A stretch of 64,000 nucleotides of DNA from Streptococcus infantis (GCF_000960085.1 NZ_JYGT01000003.1:32893-96892), one strand, 5' to 3'; numbered from the stretch's first letter, positions 51,802 to 62,423 are shown. Notes: generated from the sequence alone by a model not told the origin. Numbers and translations: made by a program.

Positions 51802-52852
51802 AGACATTATCAAATTAGACCAGATTGATGTGACTTTCCACCAAAAGAAAAGAACCATCACAGCGGTCAAGGATGTGACCATTCACATCCAAGAAGGGGA
51901 TATCTATGGAATCGTAGGATATTCTGGAGCAGGGAAATCAACCCTGGTTCGTGTTATTAATCTTTTGCAAAAACCATCTGCAGGTCGAATCACTGTAGAT
52001 GATGATGTGATTTTTGATGGTAAAGAAACCTTAACTGCCGGGCAATTACGTCGTAAGCGTCAAGATATCGGGATGATTTTCCAACACTTTAACCTTATGA
52101 GTCAGAAGACAGCAGAGGAAAACGTAGCTTTTGCCCTCAAACACTCTGGCCTTAGTGAGAAAGACAAGAAGGCTAAAGTAGCTAAGTTATTGGATTTGGT
52201 TGGTCTTGCAGATCGTGCCGAAAACTATCCTTCACAATTATCTGGAGGTCAAAAACAACGTGTGGCTATTGCGCGTGCCTTGGCCAATGATCCAAAAATC
52301 TTGATTTCAGACGAGTCAACTTCAGCTCTTGATCCAAAGACAACGAAACAAATCTTGTCACTCTTGCAAGAATTGAACCGTAAACTAGGTTTGACCATTG
52401 TCCTGATTACACACGAGATGCAGATTGTCAAAGATATTGCTAACCGTGTGGCAGTCATGCAGGATGGTCGTCTGATTGAAGAGGGTAGCGTTCTTGAAAT
52501 CTTCTCATATCCTAAGCAACCATTGACCCAGGACTTTATCTCAACGGCGACAGGTATCGATGAAGCTATGGTCAAGATTGAAAAGCAAGAAATCGTAGAG
52601 CACTTATCTGAAAATAGCATTTTGGTACAACTCAAGTATGCAGGCGCTTCTACAGATGAGCCACTTTTGAATGAATTGTACAAACATTACCAAGTAACAG
52701 CCAATATTCTTTATGGAAATATTGAAATTTTGGATGGCACTCCTGTTGGTGAACTTGTGGTTGTCTTGTCAGGGGAAAAAGAAGCCTTGGCAAGTGCTCA
52801 AGATGCCATTCGTCAAGCTGGTGTGCAACTAAAAGTATTGAAGGGAGGATAG
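51794..52852 (+). CDS. metN: Methionine import ATP-binding protein MetN
   Basis: ATPase of the methionine transporter, 352 residues. Walker [11 protein letters not shown]-loop MIFQHFNLM, signature [15 protein letters not shown], Walker [14 protein letters not shown]. After about residue 260 it has the C-terminal NIL domain, which inhibits transport when methionine is bound. It overlaps the M20 gene and is four bases from metP. Confidence 0.96.
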   Translation: MSRDIIKLDQIDVTFHQKKRTITAVKDVTIHIQEGDIYGIVGYSGAGKSTLVRVINLLQKPSAGRITVDDDVIFDGKETLTAGQLRRKRQDIGMIFQHFNLMSQKTAEENVAFALKHSGLSEKDKKAKVAKLLDLVGLADRAENYPSQLSGGQKQRVAIARALANDPKILISDESTSALDPKTTKQILSLLQELNRKLGLTIVLITHEMQIVKDIANRVAVMQDGRLIEEGSVLEIFSYPKQPLTQDFISTATGIDEAMVKIEKQEIVEHLSENSILVQLKYAGASTDEPLLNELYKHYQVTANILYGNIEILDGTPVGELVVVLSGEKEALASAQDAIRQAGVQLKVLKGG

Positions 52853-52856
52853 TAAG

Positions 52857-53549
52857 ATGGCAGAATTGATTAAAGCATACTTACCAAATGTCTATAAGAT
52901 GGGTTGGTCTGGGCAAGCTGGTTGGGGAACAGCAATCTACTTAACCCTTTATATGACGGTTCTTTCCTTTATCATCGGAGGTTTCCTAGGGTTGGTTGCA
53001 GGGCTTTTCCTTGTCCTGACAGCTCCAGGTGGTGTCTTGGAAAATAAAGTTGTTTTCTGGATTTTAGACAAGATCACGTCAATCTTTCGTGCGGTGCCAT
53101 TCATCATTCTCTTGGCTGTCTTGTCACCCTTCTCTCATCTAATCGTAGGGACAAGTATCGGACCAAATGCGGCTATTGTACCCCTATCTTTTGCAGTCTT
53201 TGCCTTCTTTGCTCGTCAGGTGCAAGTAGTCTTGGCAGAGCTTGACGGAGGTGTTATCGAGGCAGCTCAAGCCAGTGGAGCTACATTCTGGGATATCGTG
53301 GGTGTTTACCTATCAGAAGGTCTACCAGACTTGATTCGTGTGACAACTATAACCTTGATTTCCCTTGTCGGTGAAACAGCTATGGCGGGAGCGGTCGGAG
53401 CAGGTGGTATCGGTAACGTAGCTATCGCTTATGGATTTAACCGTTTCAATCATGATGTAACAGTCCTTGCGACTCTCATCATAATCTTGATTATCTTTAC
53501 AATTCAATTCTTAGGAGACTTCTTGACTAAGAAATTAAGTCATAAATAA
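52857..53549 (+). CDS. metP: Methionine transport system permease (MetP/MetI)
   Basis: Membrane permease of 230 residues with about five helices and the EAA-type coupling loop EAAQASGATFWDIVGVYLSEGLPDLI. It ends the methionine operon at a terminator shared with the convergent MptD-type gene. Confidence 0.95.
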   Translation: MAELIKAYLPNVYKMGWSGQAGWGTAIYLTLYMTVLSFIIGGFLGLVAGLFLVLTAPGGVLENKVVFWILDKITSIFRAVPFIILLAVLSPFSHLIVGTSIGPNAAIVPLSFAVFAFFARQVQVVLAELDGGVIEAAQASGATFWDIVGVYLSEGLPDLIRVTTITLISLVGETAMAGAVGAGGIGNVAIAYGFNRFNHDVTVLATLIIILIIFTIQFLGDFLTKKLSHK

Positions 53550-53577
53550 AAAAAGGGCCATTTGGCTCTTTTTTATT
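53547..53577. terminator. Bidirectional terminator between metP and the MptD-type gene
   Basis: AAAAGGGCCA and TGGCTCTTTT form a stem (one G-T pair) with A and T runs on both sides. Confidence 0.85.
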
Positions 53578-53579
53578 AT

Positions 53580-54149
53580 CTAACTTTTATGTGTAAACTT
53601 CTTACTAAGTGCTTGTCCGATAAGGGCACCGACTAGAGCGCCGATAAGGACGCTTGCTACAAAGAGAAGGATAGTACCAGGGTTAGGCGCGACCATGATG
53701 CGGTTGATATAGTCCTGAGATTTTCCACGAGCTACGAGGGTTGCTATATAAGCCTGAGGAGTTAACCACATAAGTAGGATAGGGCCAGTAGTACCAAAAG
53801 CAAAAACTAGGAAGGAAAGAAGATTTTTGACCTTATCCTTGTATTGGCCTAGGTAGGCGATACCATCCGCTGCAAGACCGCAGATGATTCCTGGTAGAAA
53901 GGCTCCGGCACCATGCTTGCTCCCGAGGAAAAAGAGAGAAATCATAAGTCCAATCGTTGTAATCGCTCCAGAGCGAGGCACTTTTTCTAAAAGGATTATA
54001 TAGACGCTACCGCCTACAAGAGCAGAAAAGGCAGGGGCGTAAAACATATTTCCAGTATGGTCAACAAGGCTTCCTAGTAGAACCCCCACCCCAATACAGA
54101 GAAAGTAGACAAGGGCAGCCACAAGAGTTGTCAAGATATTCTTTTTCAT
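53580..54149 (-). CDS. MptD/Trep_Strep-family putative ECF transporter S component
   Basis: A 189-residue integral membrane protein with about six helices, the layout of the MptD (Trep_Strep) S-component family. It starts MKKNILTTLVAALVYFLCIGVGVLLG and shows the family turn FLGSKHGAGAFLPGIICGLAADG. S components bind one nutrient and use the shared EcfA1A2T module, encoded at 5591-8029. The substrate is unknown. It is a lone minus-strand gene with an AAGGAGAATTT site. Confidence 0.78.
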   Translation of the reverse strand: MKKNILTTLVAALVYFLCIGVGVLLGSLVDHTGNMFYAPAFSALVGGSVYIILLEKVPRSGAITTIGLMISLFFLGSKHGAGAFLPGIICGLAADGIAYLGQYKDKVKNLLSFLVFAFGTTGPILLMWLTPQAYIATLVARGKSQDYINRIMVAPNPGTILLFVASVLIGALVGALIGQALSKKFTHKS

Positions 54150-54307
54150 AAATTCTCCTTCGTATATCTGATGGTTTTCATTGTACCATGCCTTACTTAG
54201 ATTGTAAATGCAGGTAGAGAATAGGTATTTAGCAAAAGTGATGAAAAGTATGCCCGGATAGAGCTATTTCTTTGTTCCTCATACTGTCGCAATTCCCTCA
54301 TTTATGG

Positions 54308-54313
54308 TAAAAT
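54308..54313 (+). promoter_or_regulatory. Extended -10 of hisS
   Basis: TAAAAT preceded by TGG, 31 bases before the hisS ATG. No clear -35. I see no T-box leader. Confidence 0.5.
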
Positions 54314-54343
54314 AGGACTATTAAGTTATAAAGAGGATTCCCT

Positions 54344-55621
54344 ATGAAATTACAAAAACCAAAAGGAACGCAGGATATTTTACCTGCTGAGTCTGCCAAG
54401 TGGCAGTATGTTGAAGGATTTGCGCGTGAAATCTTCAAACGCTACAACTATGCAGAAGTACGTACTCCTATTTTCGAGCACTACGAAGTCATTAGTCGTT
54501 CTGTTGGGGACACAACTGATATCGTAACCAAGGAAATGTACGATTTTTATGACAAGGGCGATCGTCATATTACCCTCCGTCCAGAGGGAACAGCACCAGT
54601 CGTTCGTTCTTATGTGGAAAATAAACTCTTCGCACCAGAAGTTCAAAAACCAAGTAAGTTCTACTACATGGGTCCAATGTTCCGCTATGAGCGCCCACAA
54701 GCAGGTCGCTTGCGTCAATTCCACCAGATTGGTGTGGAGTGCTTTGGATCTAGCAATCCAGCCACAGATGTAGAAACGATCGCTATGGCAGCCCACTTCT
54801 TGAAAGCAATCGGTGTTCAAGGTGTGAAATTACACCTTAATACTCTCGGAAATCCTGAGAGTCGTGCGGCTTACCGTCAAGCCTTGATTGATTATTTGAC
54901 ACCGCTCAAGGAGACCTTGTCTAAGGATAGCCAGCGTCGCTTGGAGGAAAATCCTCTCCGTGTCTTGGACTCTAAGGAGAAAGAAGACAAGGTGGCAGTG
55001 GAGAATGCACCGTCTATCTTGGATTTCCTTGATGAGGAAAGCCAAGCCCACTTTGATGCTGTTCGTCAAATGTTGAAAAATCTTGGAGTAGACTATATCA
55101 TCGATACCAACATGGTGCGTGGTTTGGACTACTATAACCACACGATTTTTGAGTTTATTACAGAGATCGAAGGTAATGAATTAACAGTTTGTGCAGGTGG
55201 TCGTTATGATGGCTTGGTTGCCTACTTTGGTGGCCCTGAAACTGCTGGTTTTGGATTTGGACTTGGGGTGGAGCGTCTTCTTCTAGTCCTTGAAAAACAA
55301 GGTGTGGCACTGCCTATCGAAAATGCTCTAGATGTCTATATCGCAGTCTTGGGTGACGGAGCAAATATCAAGGCTCTAGAGTTGGTACAAGCACTTCGCC
55401 AGCAAGGTTTCAAAGTAGAACGAGATTACCTTAACCGCAAACTCAAAGCCCAGTTCAAGTCAGCTGACGTTTTTGCTGCTAAGACTCTTATCACTCTTGG
55501 AGAGAGCGAAGTCGAAAGCGGACAAGTAACAGTCAAGAACAATCAAACCCGAGAAGAAGTTCAAGTTTCACTTGAAACTATTAGCAAAGATTTCTCAGAA
55601 GTATTTGGAAATTTAGTATAA
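54344..55621 (+). CDS. hisS: Histidine--tRNA ligase
   Basis: Class II histidyl-tRNA synthetase, 425 residues. It starts [15 protein letters not shown], has motif 2 in [19 protein letters not shown], the histidine-specific region [11 protein letters not shown] and CAGGRYDGL, and motif 3 in [11 protein letters not shown]. The C-terminal anticodon domain is present. A terminator follows and the next genes are surface proteins, instead of the aspS gene that follows hisS in many Firmicutes. Confidence 0.97.
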   Translation: MKLQKPKGTQDILPAESAKWQYVEGFAREIFKRYNYAEVRTPIFEHYEVISRSVGDTTDIVTKEMYDFYDKGDRHITLRPEGTAPVVRSYVENKLFAPEVQKPSKFYYMGPMFRYERPQAGRLRQFHQIGVECFGSSNPATDVETIAMAAHFLKAIGVQGVKLHLNTLGNPESRAAYRQALIDYLTPLKETLSKDSQRRLEENPLRVLDSKEKEDKVAVENAPSILDFLDEESQAHFDAVRQMLKNLGVDYIIDTNMVRGLDYYNHTIFEFITEIEGNELTVCAGGRYDGLVAYFGGPETAGFGFGLGVERLLLVLEKQGVALPIENALDVYIAVLGDGANIKALELVQALRQQGFKVERDYLNRKLKAQFKSADVFAAKTLITLGESEVESGQVTVKNNQTREEVQVSLETISKDFSEVFGNLV

Positions 55622-55629
55622 AAGAAACA

Positions 55630-55662
55630 AGAAAAAGCTAGGAAAATTTCCTAGTTTTTTTG
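55630..55662 (+). terminator. Rho-independent terminator of hisS
   Basis: CTAGGAAA (55638-55645) and TTTCCTAG (55647-55654) region with flanking A and T runs. Confidence 0.85.
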
Positions 55663-55752
55663 AATAAAAAGTACCAAAAAGACACAGAATTTAGAAAAAA
55701 TTTTTATATGAGGAATAATAGTTGGATAAATAAAAATTTCGGTTAAAATTTA

Positions 55753-55781
55753 TTGACTTTCGCCCTCTATCACTGTATTAT
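55753..55781 (+). promoter_or_regulatory. Promoter of the G5-repeat surface protein
   Basis: TTGACT at 55753-55758, 17 bases, TATTAT at 55776-55781. The leader is about 110 bases and contains a small CCCT/AGGG hairpin near 55809-55822. Confidence 0.7.
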
Positions 55782-55896
55782 TGAATAGTATAGAATAAAT
55801 ATTTTGCGCCCTAAAACAGGGAGTCTAAGGATATTTATGCATAATTCAAATCTTATAAAGAGATGATGGCTAAATGAGAGTTTGGAGAAAAAGAAA

Positions 55897-58800
55897 ATGA
55901 ACATTAGAAAATCAACAAAATATTCACTGTTGACAATTGGGATTTTAACGACCGTCCAATTAGGTCAAGTGCATGTTAAAGCTGATACAACTGATTTTTC
56001 AAATAACACAGTTGTTCAAAATCAGGATGAAAAAGCAACTTCATTAAATAAGAACACAAATCAAAAGAGTGAAGCCACTGCTAATGATAAGAAAGAGCCG
56101 GTTGCTAATGAGGAAAAGCCTGCAGCTTTAACGCCGGAAAACTCTACTTCTACAACGGAAGTGACAGAAAAGGAAGCAGACAAGTCTCCTGCTGAGAAGG
56201 AAGTTGCTGAAGAAAAACCAGTAGCAGAACAACCAAAAGCGGAACAACCTGTCCAAGAGCAATCAACAAATGAGCAGCCAAAAGCAGAACAGCCTAAGGT
56301 AGAAAAAACAGCAGCTGAACCAACACCTGAAGAAGAACTTAAAAAGTTGTTAGAGACGCCTCAAGAGGGTGTAACGGCTCCTAAAGAGCAACCGACAACT
56401 CCTAAAGATGAATCAACAACTCCTAAAGTTCGTCGTAGAAGAGCTGCATCTAACGATACGAAAGTATATGAAGATGCAACATATGGTAAATATGTAAAAG
56501 CTACAGATTTCGGATTAGATACGACTGGTAAGGTTGAAGCAAGTGATGCTCTTCAAAAAGCTCTGAAAGCAGCCAATGAGGTTGAGGGTGGAGCTTCCGT
56601 AATGGTTTCAGGGAATGTCCTTTTGAAGAAAACCTTGGTTATCGATGAGAACTATGCTAATGTAAAAGGTTTGATTGGTAGTGGTCCAAGTCGTAACAAT
56701 ACAAAAATCGTGTTTAACAAAAAGCAAGATGGCGAGCACGATCCAGAAACAAACTTGACGGATAACCGTTACGAGTCTGCAATCCTCATTCAAAATCAGA
56801 ATAACTTTACTGTAGGTCGCTTAACGGTTGAGCATGCCTATGATTCATCAGACTACACTAAAGATAATGAGTTTTACCGTAAAGGTAAATCTTACTTTGG
56901 ACGTTCAAACGGTATCTATGTAAACGATTCTTCAAATGTTACGATTAATGATGTTCGTGCCATGAAATTCAACAGAGCCGGTGTCTTCTTTAGTTCAAGT
57001 AAGGCAACAGCGCAAGAGTATGATAGCAATGGAAGACCAATCCGTTATAGTAGTATCTCTGAAAAAGTTTCAAACGAAGTCAAGTCTATCGGAGATCCAG
57101 ATGTTCCAATCATGGACGGTAACAAGGTAACCAACTCTTTCCTTCACAATAACCGTGTTGCTGGAGTTATGTTCGGTTATCAACGTAATTTTGTTGTAGA
57201 CAATAATATTTTGTCATACAACGGTCACGTTTTGGACGGTGGTACCGGATATGGTGCAGCCTCAATGGCTGGTTCTTACAATGATGGTATTACCTATACT
57301 GGAAACTATACCAACTACAACTACCGTAAAGGATTGGATATCCATGATGGGAATAAGATCCTCATCGAAAACAACGTTTCACTCGGAGACCGTTTGAATG
57401 GTATCGAGGTCTATAACCGTGCTAATCCGATGACAGATGTCATTATTCGTAACAATAAGGTAACACAGGATCCAAACTCTAAGTTGGAAAACGATGATGA
57501 TGATCCAGCTCGTTACCGTGGTTACACAGCTATCTCTATCCTGACAAACGAGAAAAACCACAAGTGGACAAAACCTCTTGAAAAAGGTCGTTACGTTATT
57601 TCAAATAATACCATTGAAGGTTTGACAAAACCATTTGAAAATGGACAACTAGGAACGTTTGGTATCCTCTTTAGAAATAACGAAAGTTCAAATGACTATA
57701 GCCTAAACATCGAAGGAAACACCATTACTGGTGATTCAACAGACTATATCATCTCTGTTAACAACAATACTGCTCAAGCATCTAGAGGTGTTGAAGGTGG
57801 CGGTTCAGGTGACATTACTATTTCAAGAAACAAGATTGAAGTAGATGACATCAAGCAGTTACCGATTTACATCAATGATGATACAACTTATGTAGCAAGT
57901 GTTATTGACCGTACAACTGGTAAACGTGTCAACAAGGTTACAAAAGTACCGTTTACTAAAACTAGAGGAAGCATTAACATTGATAACAATGAGTTGACCG
58001 TTTCTAAGATTAAATCTAGATGGAAAAACGCGGTTGCGATTGAAAGTACAAACGCAGCTTCGATTGATGTCAATAGCAATACTTTCAAGTATAAAGACAA
58101 TGAGCCATGGCAACGTTATGATGTCACTCGTAAAACAGACGGAGCAGTTATCAAGGACTTGATGCAAGCTTTCTTTGGTATCAACCGTCTCAACGATAGT
58201 GTTAAAGTAACAGCGACAGACAACAAATTCATTGCAGACACACCAAACAAAAATGGTTTCTTTAGACTATACAATGGTGAGTGGGTGAACTTGAATGCCA
58301 AGAATAAGAATGTCTTCCTTGGTCGTAATACTCTAGATGGCAAGCCATTAGCTCCAGTAGATATCGTTGGTGACAAAACGGTTGAAACACTTCGTACAAC
58401 AACAACTACAGAGTACATCATCGAAACTCGTGAGACAGATGAACTTCCTATCGGATTTAAAGAAACCGTACAAAAAGGTGTTCCTGGTAAGAAAGTTAAT
58501 GTTTATAAGATTACCAAGGTTGGTAATACAGTCGTAGGTCGTCAGATTGAATCTGAAGAAGTAATTCAAGAACCAACAAGAGAAATCGTCTTGATTGGTA
58601 CAGCAACAGAAACATTTGAAACTGTTACTGAGAAAGAAACTGTTGAATTCGAAACAGAAATTAGAACGGATCCAACAAAACCAAAGACTTATCTATTTGA
58701 AAATCAAGCAGGTAAGAATGGTTCTGTTGAAAAGACTTACCAAATCAGAAAACTGAATGGTAAGGAAGCAGGTAAGACCCTGACGTCTGAAACAGTGATT

Positions 58801-61800
58801 GACCAACCAGTCAAACGCATTATCACTGTTGGTAGTGCAGTTGAAAAAGTAGAATACACTACTGAGGTTAAGGATGTTGACTTTGAAACTGTCATCGAAT
58901 ACGACTACACGAAACCAAAAGGCTACGAAGAAGTTCGTCAAGAAGGCGAAAAAGGCCGTATTGAAAGTCAATACAAATTGACCTACCTCAACGATGAACT
59001 TGTTGACCGTACCTTGGTCAATGAAAATACTCTCAAAGAGAAGAAGGACAAGATCGTCGTTAAAGGTCTAGGTGTGGTTGTATCAATCAGATCCGTAGTT
59101 GTTGTCGAAGAAAAAGACTTCAACAAGGTTATTGAAAAAGATGAAACCCAACCAGAAGGCTACAGCAAGATCACTCAAGTCGGATCTCCTGGTACCATCA
59201 CAACAACTTATGAAGTTACCTATGAGGACGATGTCGAAGTTTCTCGTAAGGAAATCTCAAAAGTCGAAAATCCAAAAGCTGTTGATGAAATCACAGTAAT
59301 TGGTACTTCTAAGATGACAGAACGTACTTTGGATGAGCAGGTTGATGTTCCATTCAAGACAGTTTATGTTTCTGACAATACACTTCCAGCAGGAGAAAGT
59401 GTTGTCGACGAAGAAGGAAGTCCTGGACAAATTATCCGTACTTTCTTGGTAAGCTATCGAAATGGTAAAGAAATCGGTCGTACCATCGTTTCTGAACACC
59501 AAATTAAAGATGCTGTCAACCGTGTCGTTCGTGTCGGAAATGCGACACCTATCGTGGAAACAACTGAGCTTGTAGATGAGACAGAGTCAATCGATTACAA
59601 TACTTTCAAAGAGTTTTCAGACCAACTTCCTGCAGGAACAACCAAAGTTATCCAGGCAGGTAAGAAGGGGCAGAAAACAAATCGCTACTCTGTAACGAAA
59701 GTAAATGGCGAAGAGACATCTCGTACATTTGTAGAATCTAACATCACTACAGATCCAGTGGATGAAATCATCCAAGTCGGAACTCGTGTCAAAGAAATTA
59801 GAGAAGCAAGCGAGACAAGCCCGATTCCATTTGCCGTTAAGGTTCGTAAAGACACTACGAAGCCAATTGGCTATAGAGTGACTGAAGTAGAAGGACAAGA
59901 CGGTGAGAAGTCAGATCTCTATAAAGTAACCTACATTAATGGTACCGAAACAAAACGTGAACATCTCAAGACAACAGTCGTTAGAGAAGCTGTTGACAAG
60001 GTGATTGTCGAAGGTGCTGGTGTAGAACGTGCCCTCTTTGAAATTCAAGAAGAAAAGATTACAAGCACAACTGAGTACCGCAATGATGACACTCTTCCAG
60101 AAGGTGAAACGAAGGTTACCCAAGTTGGTGAAGAAGGACTTCTTCGTAAGACGATTGAAAAACGATACTTCAATGATGAATTGCGTTCTACGAAATTAGT
60201 AGACAGCAAACTAATCAAAGAAGCAACTCCAACTATCATCTTAGTAGGTACAAAACACGTGCCAACTATCAAGGTAGAACAGGATACTCAAACTGAGAAG
60301 ATTGCCTATAAGACTCAAAAGATTGAGGATCCAGACCTACCAAAAGGTCAAACTAAGGTAGTTCAAGTGGGTCGAACTGGTCTCATTGAAAAAGTTTACC
60401 AATTGACTTACAAAGATGGAATCTTGATTAAGACAGACTTAATCAGCAGTAAGGAAGTTCAAAAAGTTCAAGATGAGATTATCCATATCGGTACTCAAGT
60501 CACTGAAACTAAGGAAATCAGCACAACAAGTCCAATTCCATACAATGTTATTATTCGTAAGGATAAGACCAAGCCAGTTGGTTACAGCCTTGTTGAAGTA
60601 GAGGGTCAAGAAGGAACACAAACAGACTACTATCAAGTAACTTACGTCAATGGTAAAGAAACGAAACGTGAGCACCTCAGAACGGACATTACTGTTCAGC
60701 CTGTCAATAAAGTCCTAGTTGAAGGTTCTGGTATTGAACGTACAATCTTCGAAATTCAAGAAGAGAGAATCACAAGTCCAACGGAGTTCCGTAACGACGA
60801 TACTCTGCCAGAAGGTGAAACGAAAATCATCCAAGAAGGTCAAGATGGACTGATCCATAAGACTATTGAAAAGCAATACTTCAATGATGAAGAGCGTTCT
60901 TCAAAATTAATTGAAAGCAAGGTTGTCAGAGAAGCAGTTCCAACCATCATTTTAGTAGGAACAAAACATGTTCCAAATATTAAAGTAAAACAGGATACAC
61001 GAATCGAAGAGACTAACTTTAGAACTGTTACTGTCATTGATGAAAACTTACCGAAGGGTGAACGTAAGCTTGTTCAAGAAGGTCGTCCTGGTCAAGTAGA
61101 AAAAGTTTATCAGCTAACATATAAGGATGGAGTTTTGGTCAAGACTGATTTGATTAGCGTCAAGGAGTTGAGTCCAGCACTCGAACAAATTATCCATATC
61201 GGTTCTCAAGTTACTGAAACCAAGGAAATCAGCACAACAAGTGCAATTCCTTACAATATCATCGTTCGTGAGGATAAGTCTAAGCCTGTTACTTACCGTT
61301 TGGTCGAAGTAGAAGGCCGAGAAGGAACACAAACAGACTACTATCAAGTAACCTATGTCAATGGTAAAGAAACTCAACGTGAGTATCTAAGAACAGTTAT
61401 CACAACTCAACCTGTCAACCAAGTTGTTATAGTTGGTGCTGGAGTTGAGCGTACAGTCTTGGTAACTGAGGATGAAGTTATTACTCATGAAACTGAATAT
61501 CGCAATGACGATAGCTTGCCAGAAGGTGAAACTAGAGTCTTCCAAGAAGGCCAAGATGGACTCATCCATAAGACTTTTGAAAAATACTACTTCAATGATG
61601 AAGAACGTTCTGCAACATTGGTTGATACGAAAGTAATCCGAAAAGCAGTAAATCGTGTTATTTTAGTAGGAACAAAACGAGTTCCTACTATTACAACAGA
61701 AGAACTCATCCAAGTAGAAGAAATAGCCTTTGAGAAACAAACAGTTGAAAATGCAGAGTTAGCAAAAGGAACTGTTAATGTTTTACAAGAAGGTAAAGCA

Positions 61801-62415
61801 GGTAAACGACAAGATGTGTATCGCTTAACGTTGCAGGATGGAGTTGTGATCAAGAAAGAATTGATTCGCTCAGAAATCCTAGAAGAACCACAAGCAGAAA
61901 TCACTGAGATCGGAACTAAGTATGTTTCTTCTATTACAGTGGAAGAAAACATCCAAATAGAAGAAATCGACTTTGCAAAGCAAACAGTTGAAAATCCTAA
62001 GCTTGCTAAAGGCATACAAGTTCTTCTACAAAAAGGAAAACCAGGGAAACGTCAGTATATTTATCGTGTGACTCTTCAGGATGGAGTTGTGATCAAGAAA
62101 GAGTTGATTCGCTCAGAAGTCCTTGAAGAACCACAAGTAGAAATTACTGAGATTGGAACACTGGTTGAACAACCAAGGCAAGAACCTTCAGCGCCAGCTG
62201 ATAGCATCATCCCAACAGTTCCATCTCCTAAACAGGAGGAGCTGAAGCCATTGGCAGTTCCGGCTCAAGAGCCTCAAACAGCTGAGGCACCAGTGGTCCA
62301 AGATAATTTCTTGCCAGAGACTGGCCAACAGTCGAACTGGTGGTTAAGTCTTATTGGAATTCTGATGATGTTCTTAACATTTATTGGTCTTAAAAATAAA
62401 AAAGACGATTTTTAA
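55897..62415 (+). CDS. LPxTG surface protein with beta-helix region and sixteen G5-like repeats
   Basis: A 2172-residue cell-wall protein. Signal peptide (about 1-29, LTTVQLGQVHVKADT), then a Glu/Pro/Thr-rich stretch to about 175 and a basic VRRRR site near 180. Residues about 190-830 look like a right-handed parallel beta-helix, with many short N-rich turns (NNRVAGVMFGYQRNFVVDNN; ISNNTIEGL) as in pectate-lyase-like or adhesin folds. No catalytic residues are assigned. Sixteen G5-like repeats of about 78 residues follow (from nt 58396). A Pro-rich tail, LPETG, a hydrophobic helix and KNKKDDF end it. ATG at 55897 follows GGAG by nine bases; TTG at 55882 is rejected. Probably an adhesin or glycan-active surface factor. 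Confidence 0.9.
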   Translation: MNIRKSTKYSLLTIGILTTVQLGQVHVKADTTDFSNNTVVQNQDEKATSLNKNTNQKSEATANDKKEPVANEEKPAALTPENSTSTTEVTEKEADKSPAEKEVAEEKPVAEQPKAEQPVQEQSTNEQPKAEQPKVEKTAAEPTPEEELKKLLETPQEGVTAPKEQPTTPKDESTTPKVRRRRAASNDTKVYEDATYGKYVKATDFGLDTTGKVEASDALQKALKAANEVEGGASVMVSGNVLLKKTLVIDENYANVKGLIGSGPSRNNTKIVFNKKQDGEHDPETNLTDNRYESAILIQNQNNFTVGRLTVEHAYDSSDYTKDNEFYRKGKSYFGRSNGIYVNDSSNVTINDVRAMKFNRAGVFFSSSKATAQEYDSNGRPIRYSSISEKVSNEVKSIGDPDVPIMDGNKVTNSFLHNNRVAGVMFGYQRNFVVDNNILSYNGHVLDGGTGYGAASMAGSYNDGITYTGNYTNYNYRKGLDIHDGNKILIENNVSLGDRLNGIEVYNRANPMTDVIIRNNKVTQDPNSKLENDDDDPARYRGYTAISILTNEKNHKWTKPLEKGRYVISNNTIEGLTKPFENGQLGTFGILFRNNESSNDYSLNIEGNTITGDSTDYIISVNNNTAQASRGVEGGGSGDITISRNKIEVDDIKQLPIYINDDTTYVASVIDRTTGKRVNKVTKVPFTKTRGSINIDNNELTVSKIKSRWKNAVAIESTNAASIDVNSNTFKYKDNEPWQRYDVTRKTDGAVIKDLMQAFFGINRLNDSVKVTATDNKFIADTPNKNGFFRLYNGEWVNLNAKNKNVFLGRNTLDGKPLAPVDIVGDKTVETLRTTTTTEYIIETRETDELPIGFKETVQKGVPGKKVNVYKITKVGNTVVGRQIESEEVIQEPTREIVLIGTATETFETVTEKETVEFETEIRTDPTKPKTYLFENQAGKNGSVEKTYQIRKLNGKEAGKTLTSETVIDQPVKRIITVGSAVEKVEYTTEVKDVDFETVIEYDYTKPKGYEEVRQEGEKGRIESQYKLTYLNDELVDRTLVNENTLKEKKDKIVVKGLGVVVSIRSVVVVEEKDFNKVIEKDETQPEGYSKITQVGSPGTITTTYEVTYEDDVEVSRKEISKVENPKAVDEITVIGTSKMTERTLDEQVDVPFKTVYVSDNTLPAGESVVDEEGSPGQIIRTFLVSYRNGKEIGRTIVSEHQIKDAVNRVVRVGNATPIVETTELVDETESIDYNTFKEFSDQLPAGTTKVIQAGKKGQKTNRYSVTKVNGEETSRTFVESNITTDPVDEIIQVGTRVKEIREASETSPIPFAVKVRKDTTKPIGYRVTEVEGQDGEKSDLYKVTYINGTETKREHLKTTVVREAVDKVIVEGAGVERALFEIQEEKITSTTEYRNDDTLPEGETKVTQVGEEGLLRKTIEKRYFNDELRSTKLVDSKLIKEATPTIILVGTKHVPTIKVEQDTQTEKIAYKTQKIEDPDLPKGQTKVVQVGRTGLIEKVYQLTYKDGILIKTDLISSKEVQKVQDEIIHIGTQVTETKEISTTSPIPYNVIIRKDKTKPVGYSLVEVEGQEGTQTDYYQVTYVNGKETKREHLRTDITVQPVNKVLVEGSGIERTIFEIQEERITSPTEFRNDDTLPEGETKIIQEGQDGLIHKTIEKQYFNDEERSSKLIESKVVREAVPTIILVGTKHVPNIKVKQDTRIEETNFRTVTVIDENLPKGERKLVQEGRPGQVEKVYQLTYKDGVLVKTDLISVKELSPALEQIIHIGSQVTETKEISTTSAIPYNIIVREDKSKPVTYRLVEVEGREGTQTDYYQVTYVNGKETQREYLRTVITTQPVNQVVIVGAGVERTVLVTEDEVITHETEYRNDDSLPEGETRVFQEGQDGLIHKTFEKYYFNDEERSATLVDTKVIRKAVNRVILVGTKRVPTITTEELIQVEEIAFEKQTVENAELAKGTVNVLQEGKAGKRQDVYRLTLQDGVVIKKELIRSEILEEPQAEITEIGTKYVSSITVEENIQIEEIDFAKQTVENPKLAKGIQVLLQKGKPGKRQYIYRVTLQDGVVIKKELIRSEVLEEPQVEITEIGTLVEQPRQEPSAPADSIIPTVPSPKQEELKPLAVPAQEPQTAEAPVVQDNFLPETGQQSNWWLSLIGILMMFLTFIGLKNKKDDF
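59794..61926 (+). repeat. Three tandem 711-bp super-repeats of G5 modules
   Basis: G5 units 7-9, 10-12 and 13-15 repeat as triplets (A-B-C) with starts at 59794, 60505 and 61216, exactly 711 bp (237 codons) apart; unit 16 begins at 61927, again 711 on. Unit A begins with the ETKEISTTS-like segment, unit B with RT-I/V-FEIQEE-like sequence and NDDTLPEGET, unit C with PTIKV-like sequence. Units 1-6 (58396-59793) do not follow this period. This points to tandem duplication of a three-module block without indels. Confidence 0.85.
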
Positions 62416-62423
62416 AGACAATT

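Noticed and set aside
54150-54343. T-box leader for hisS
   Set aside because: The spacer is under 200 bases, the -10 is only 31 bases from the ATG and no T-box bulge sequence or antiterminator pair is visible.
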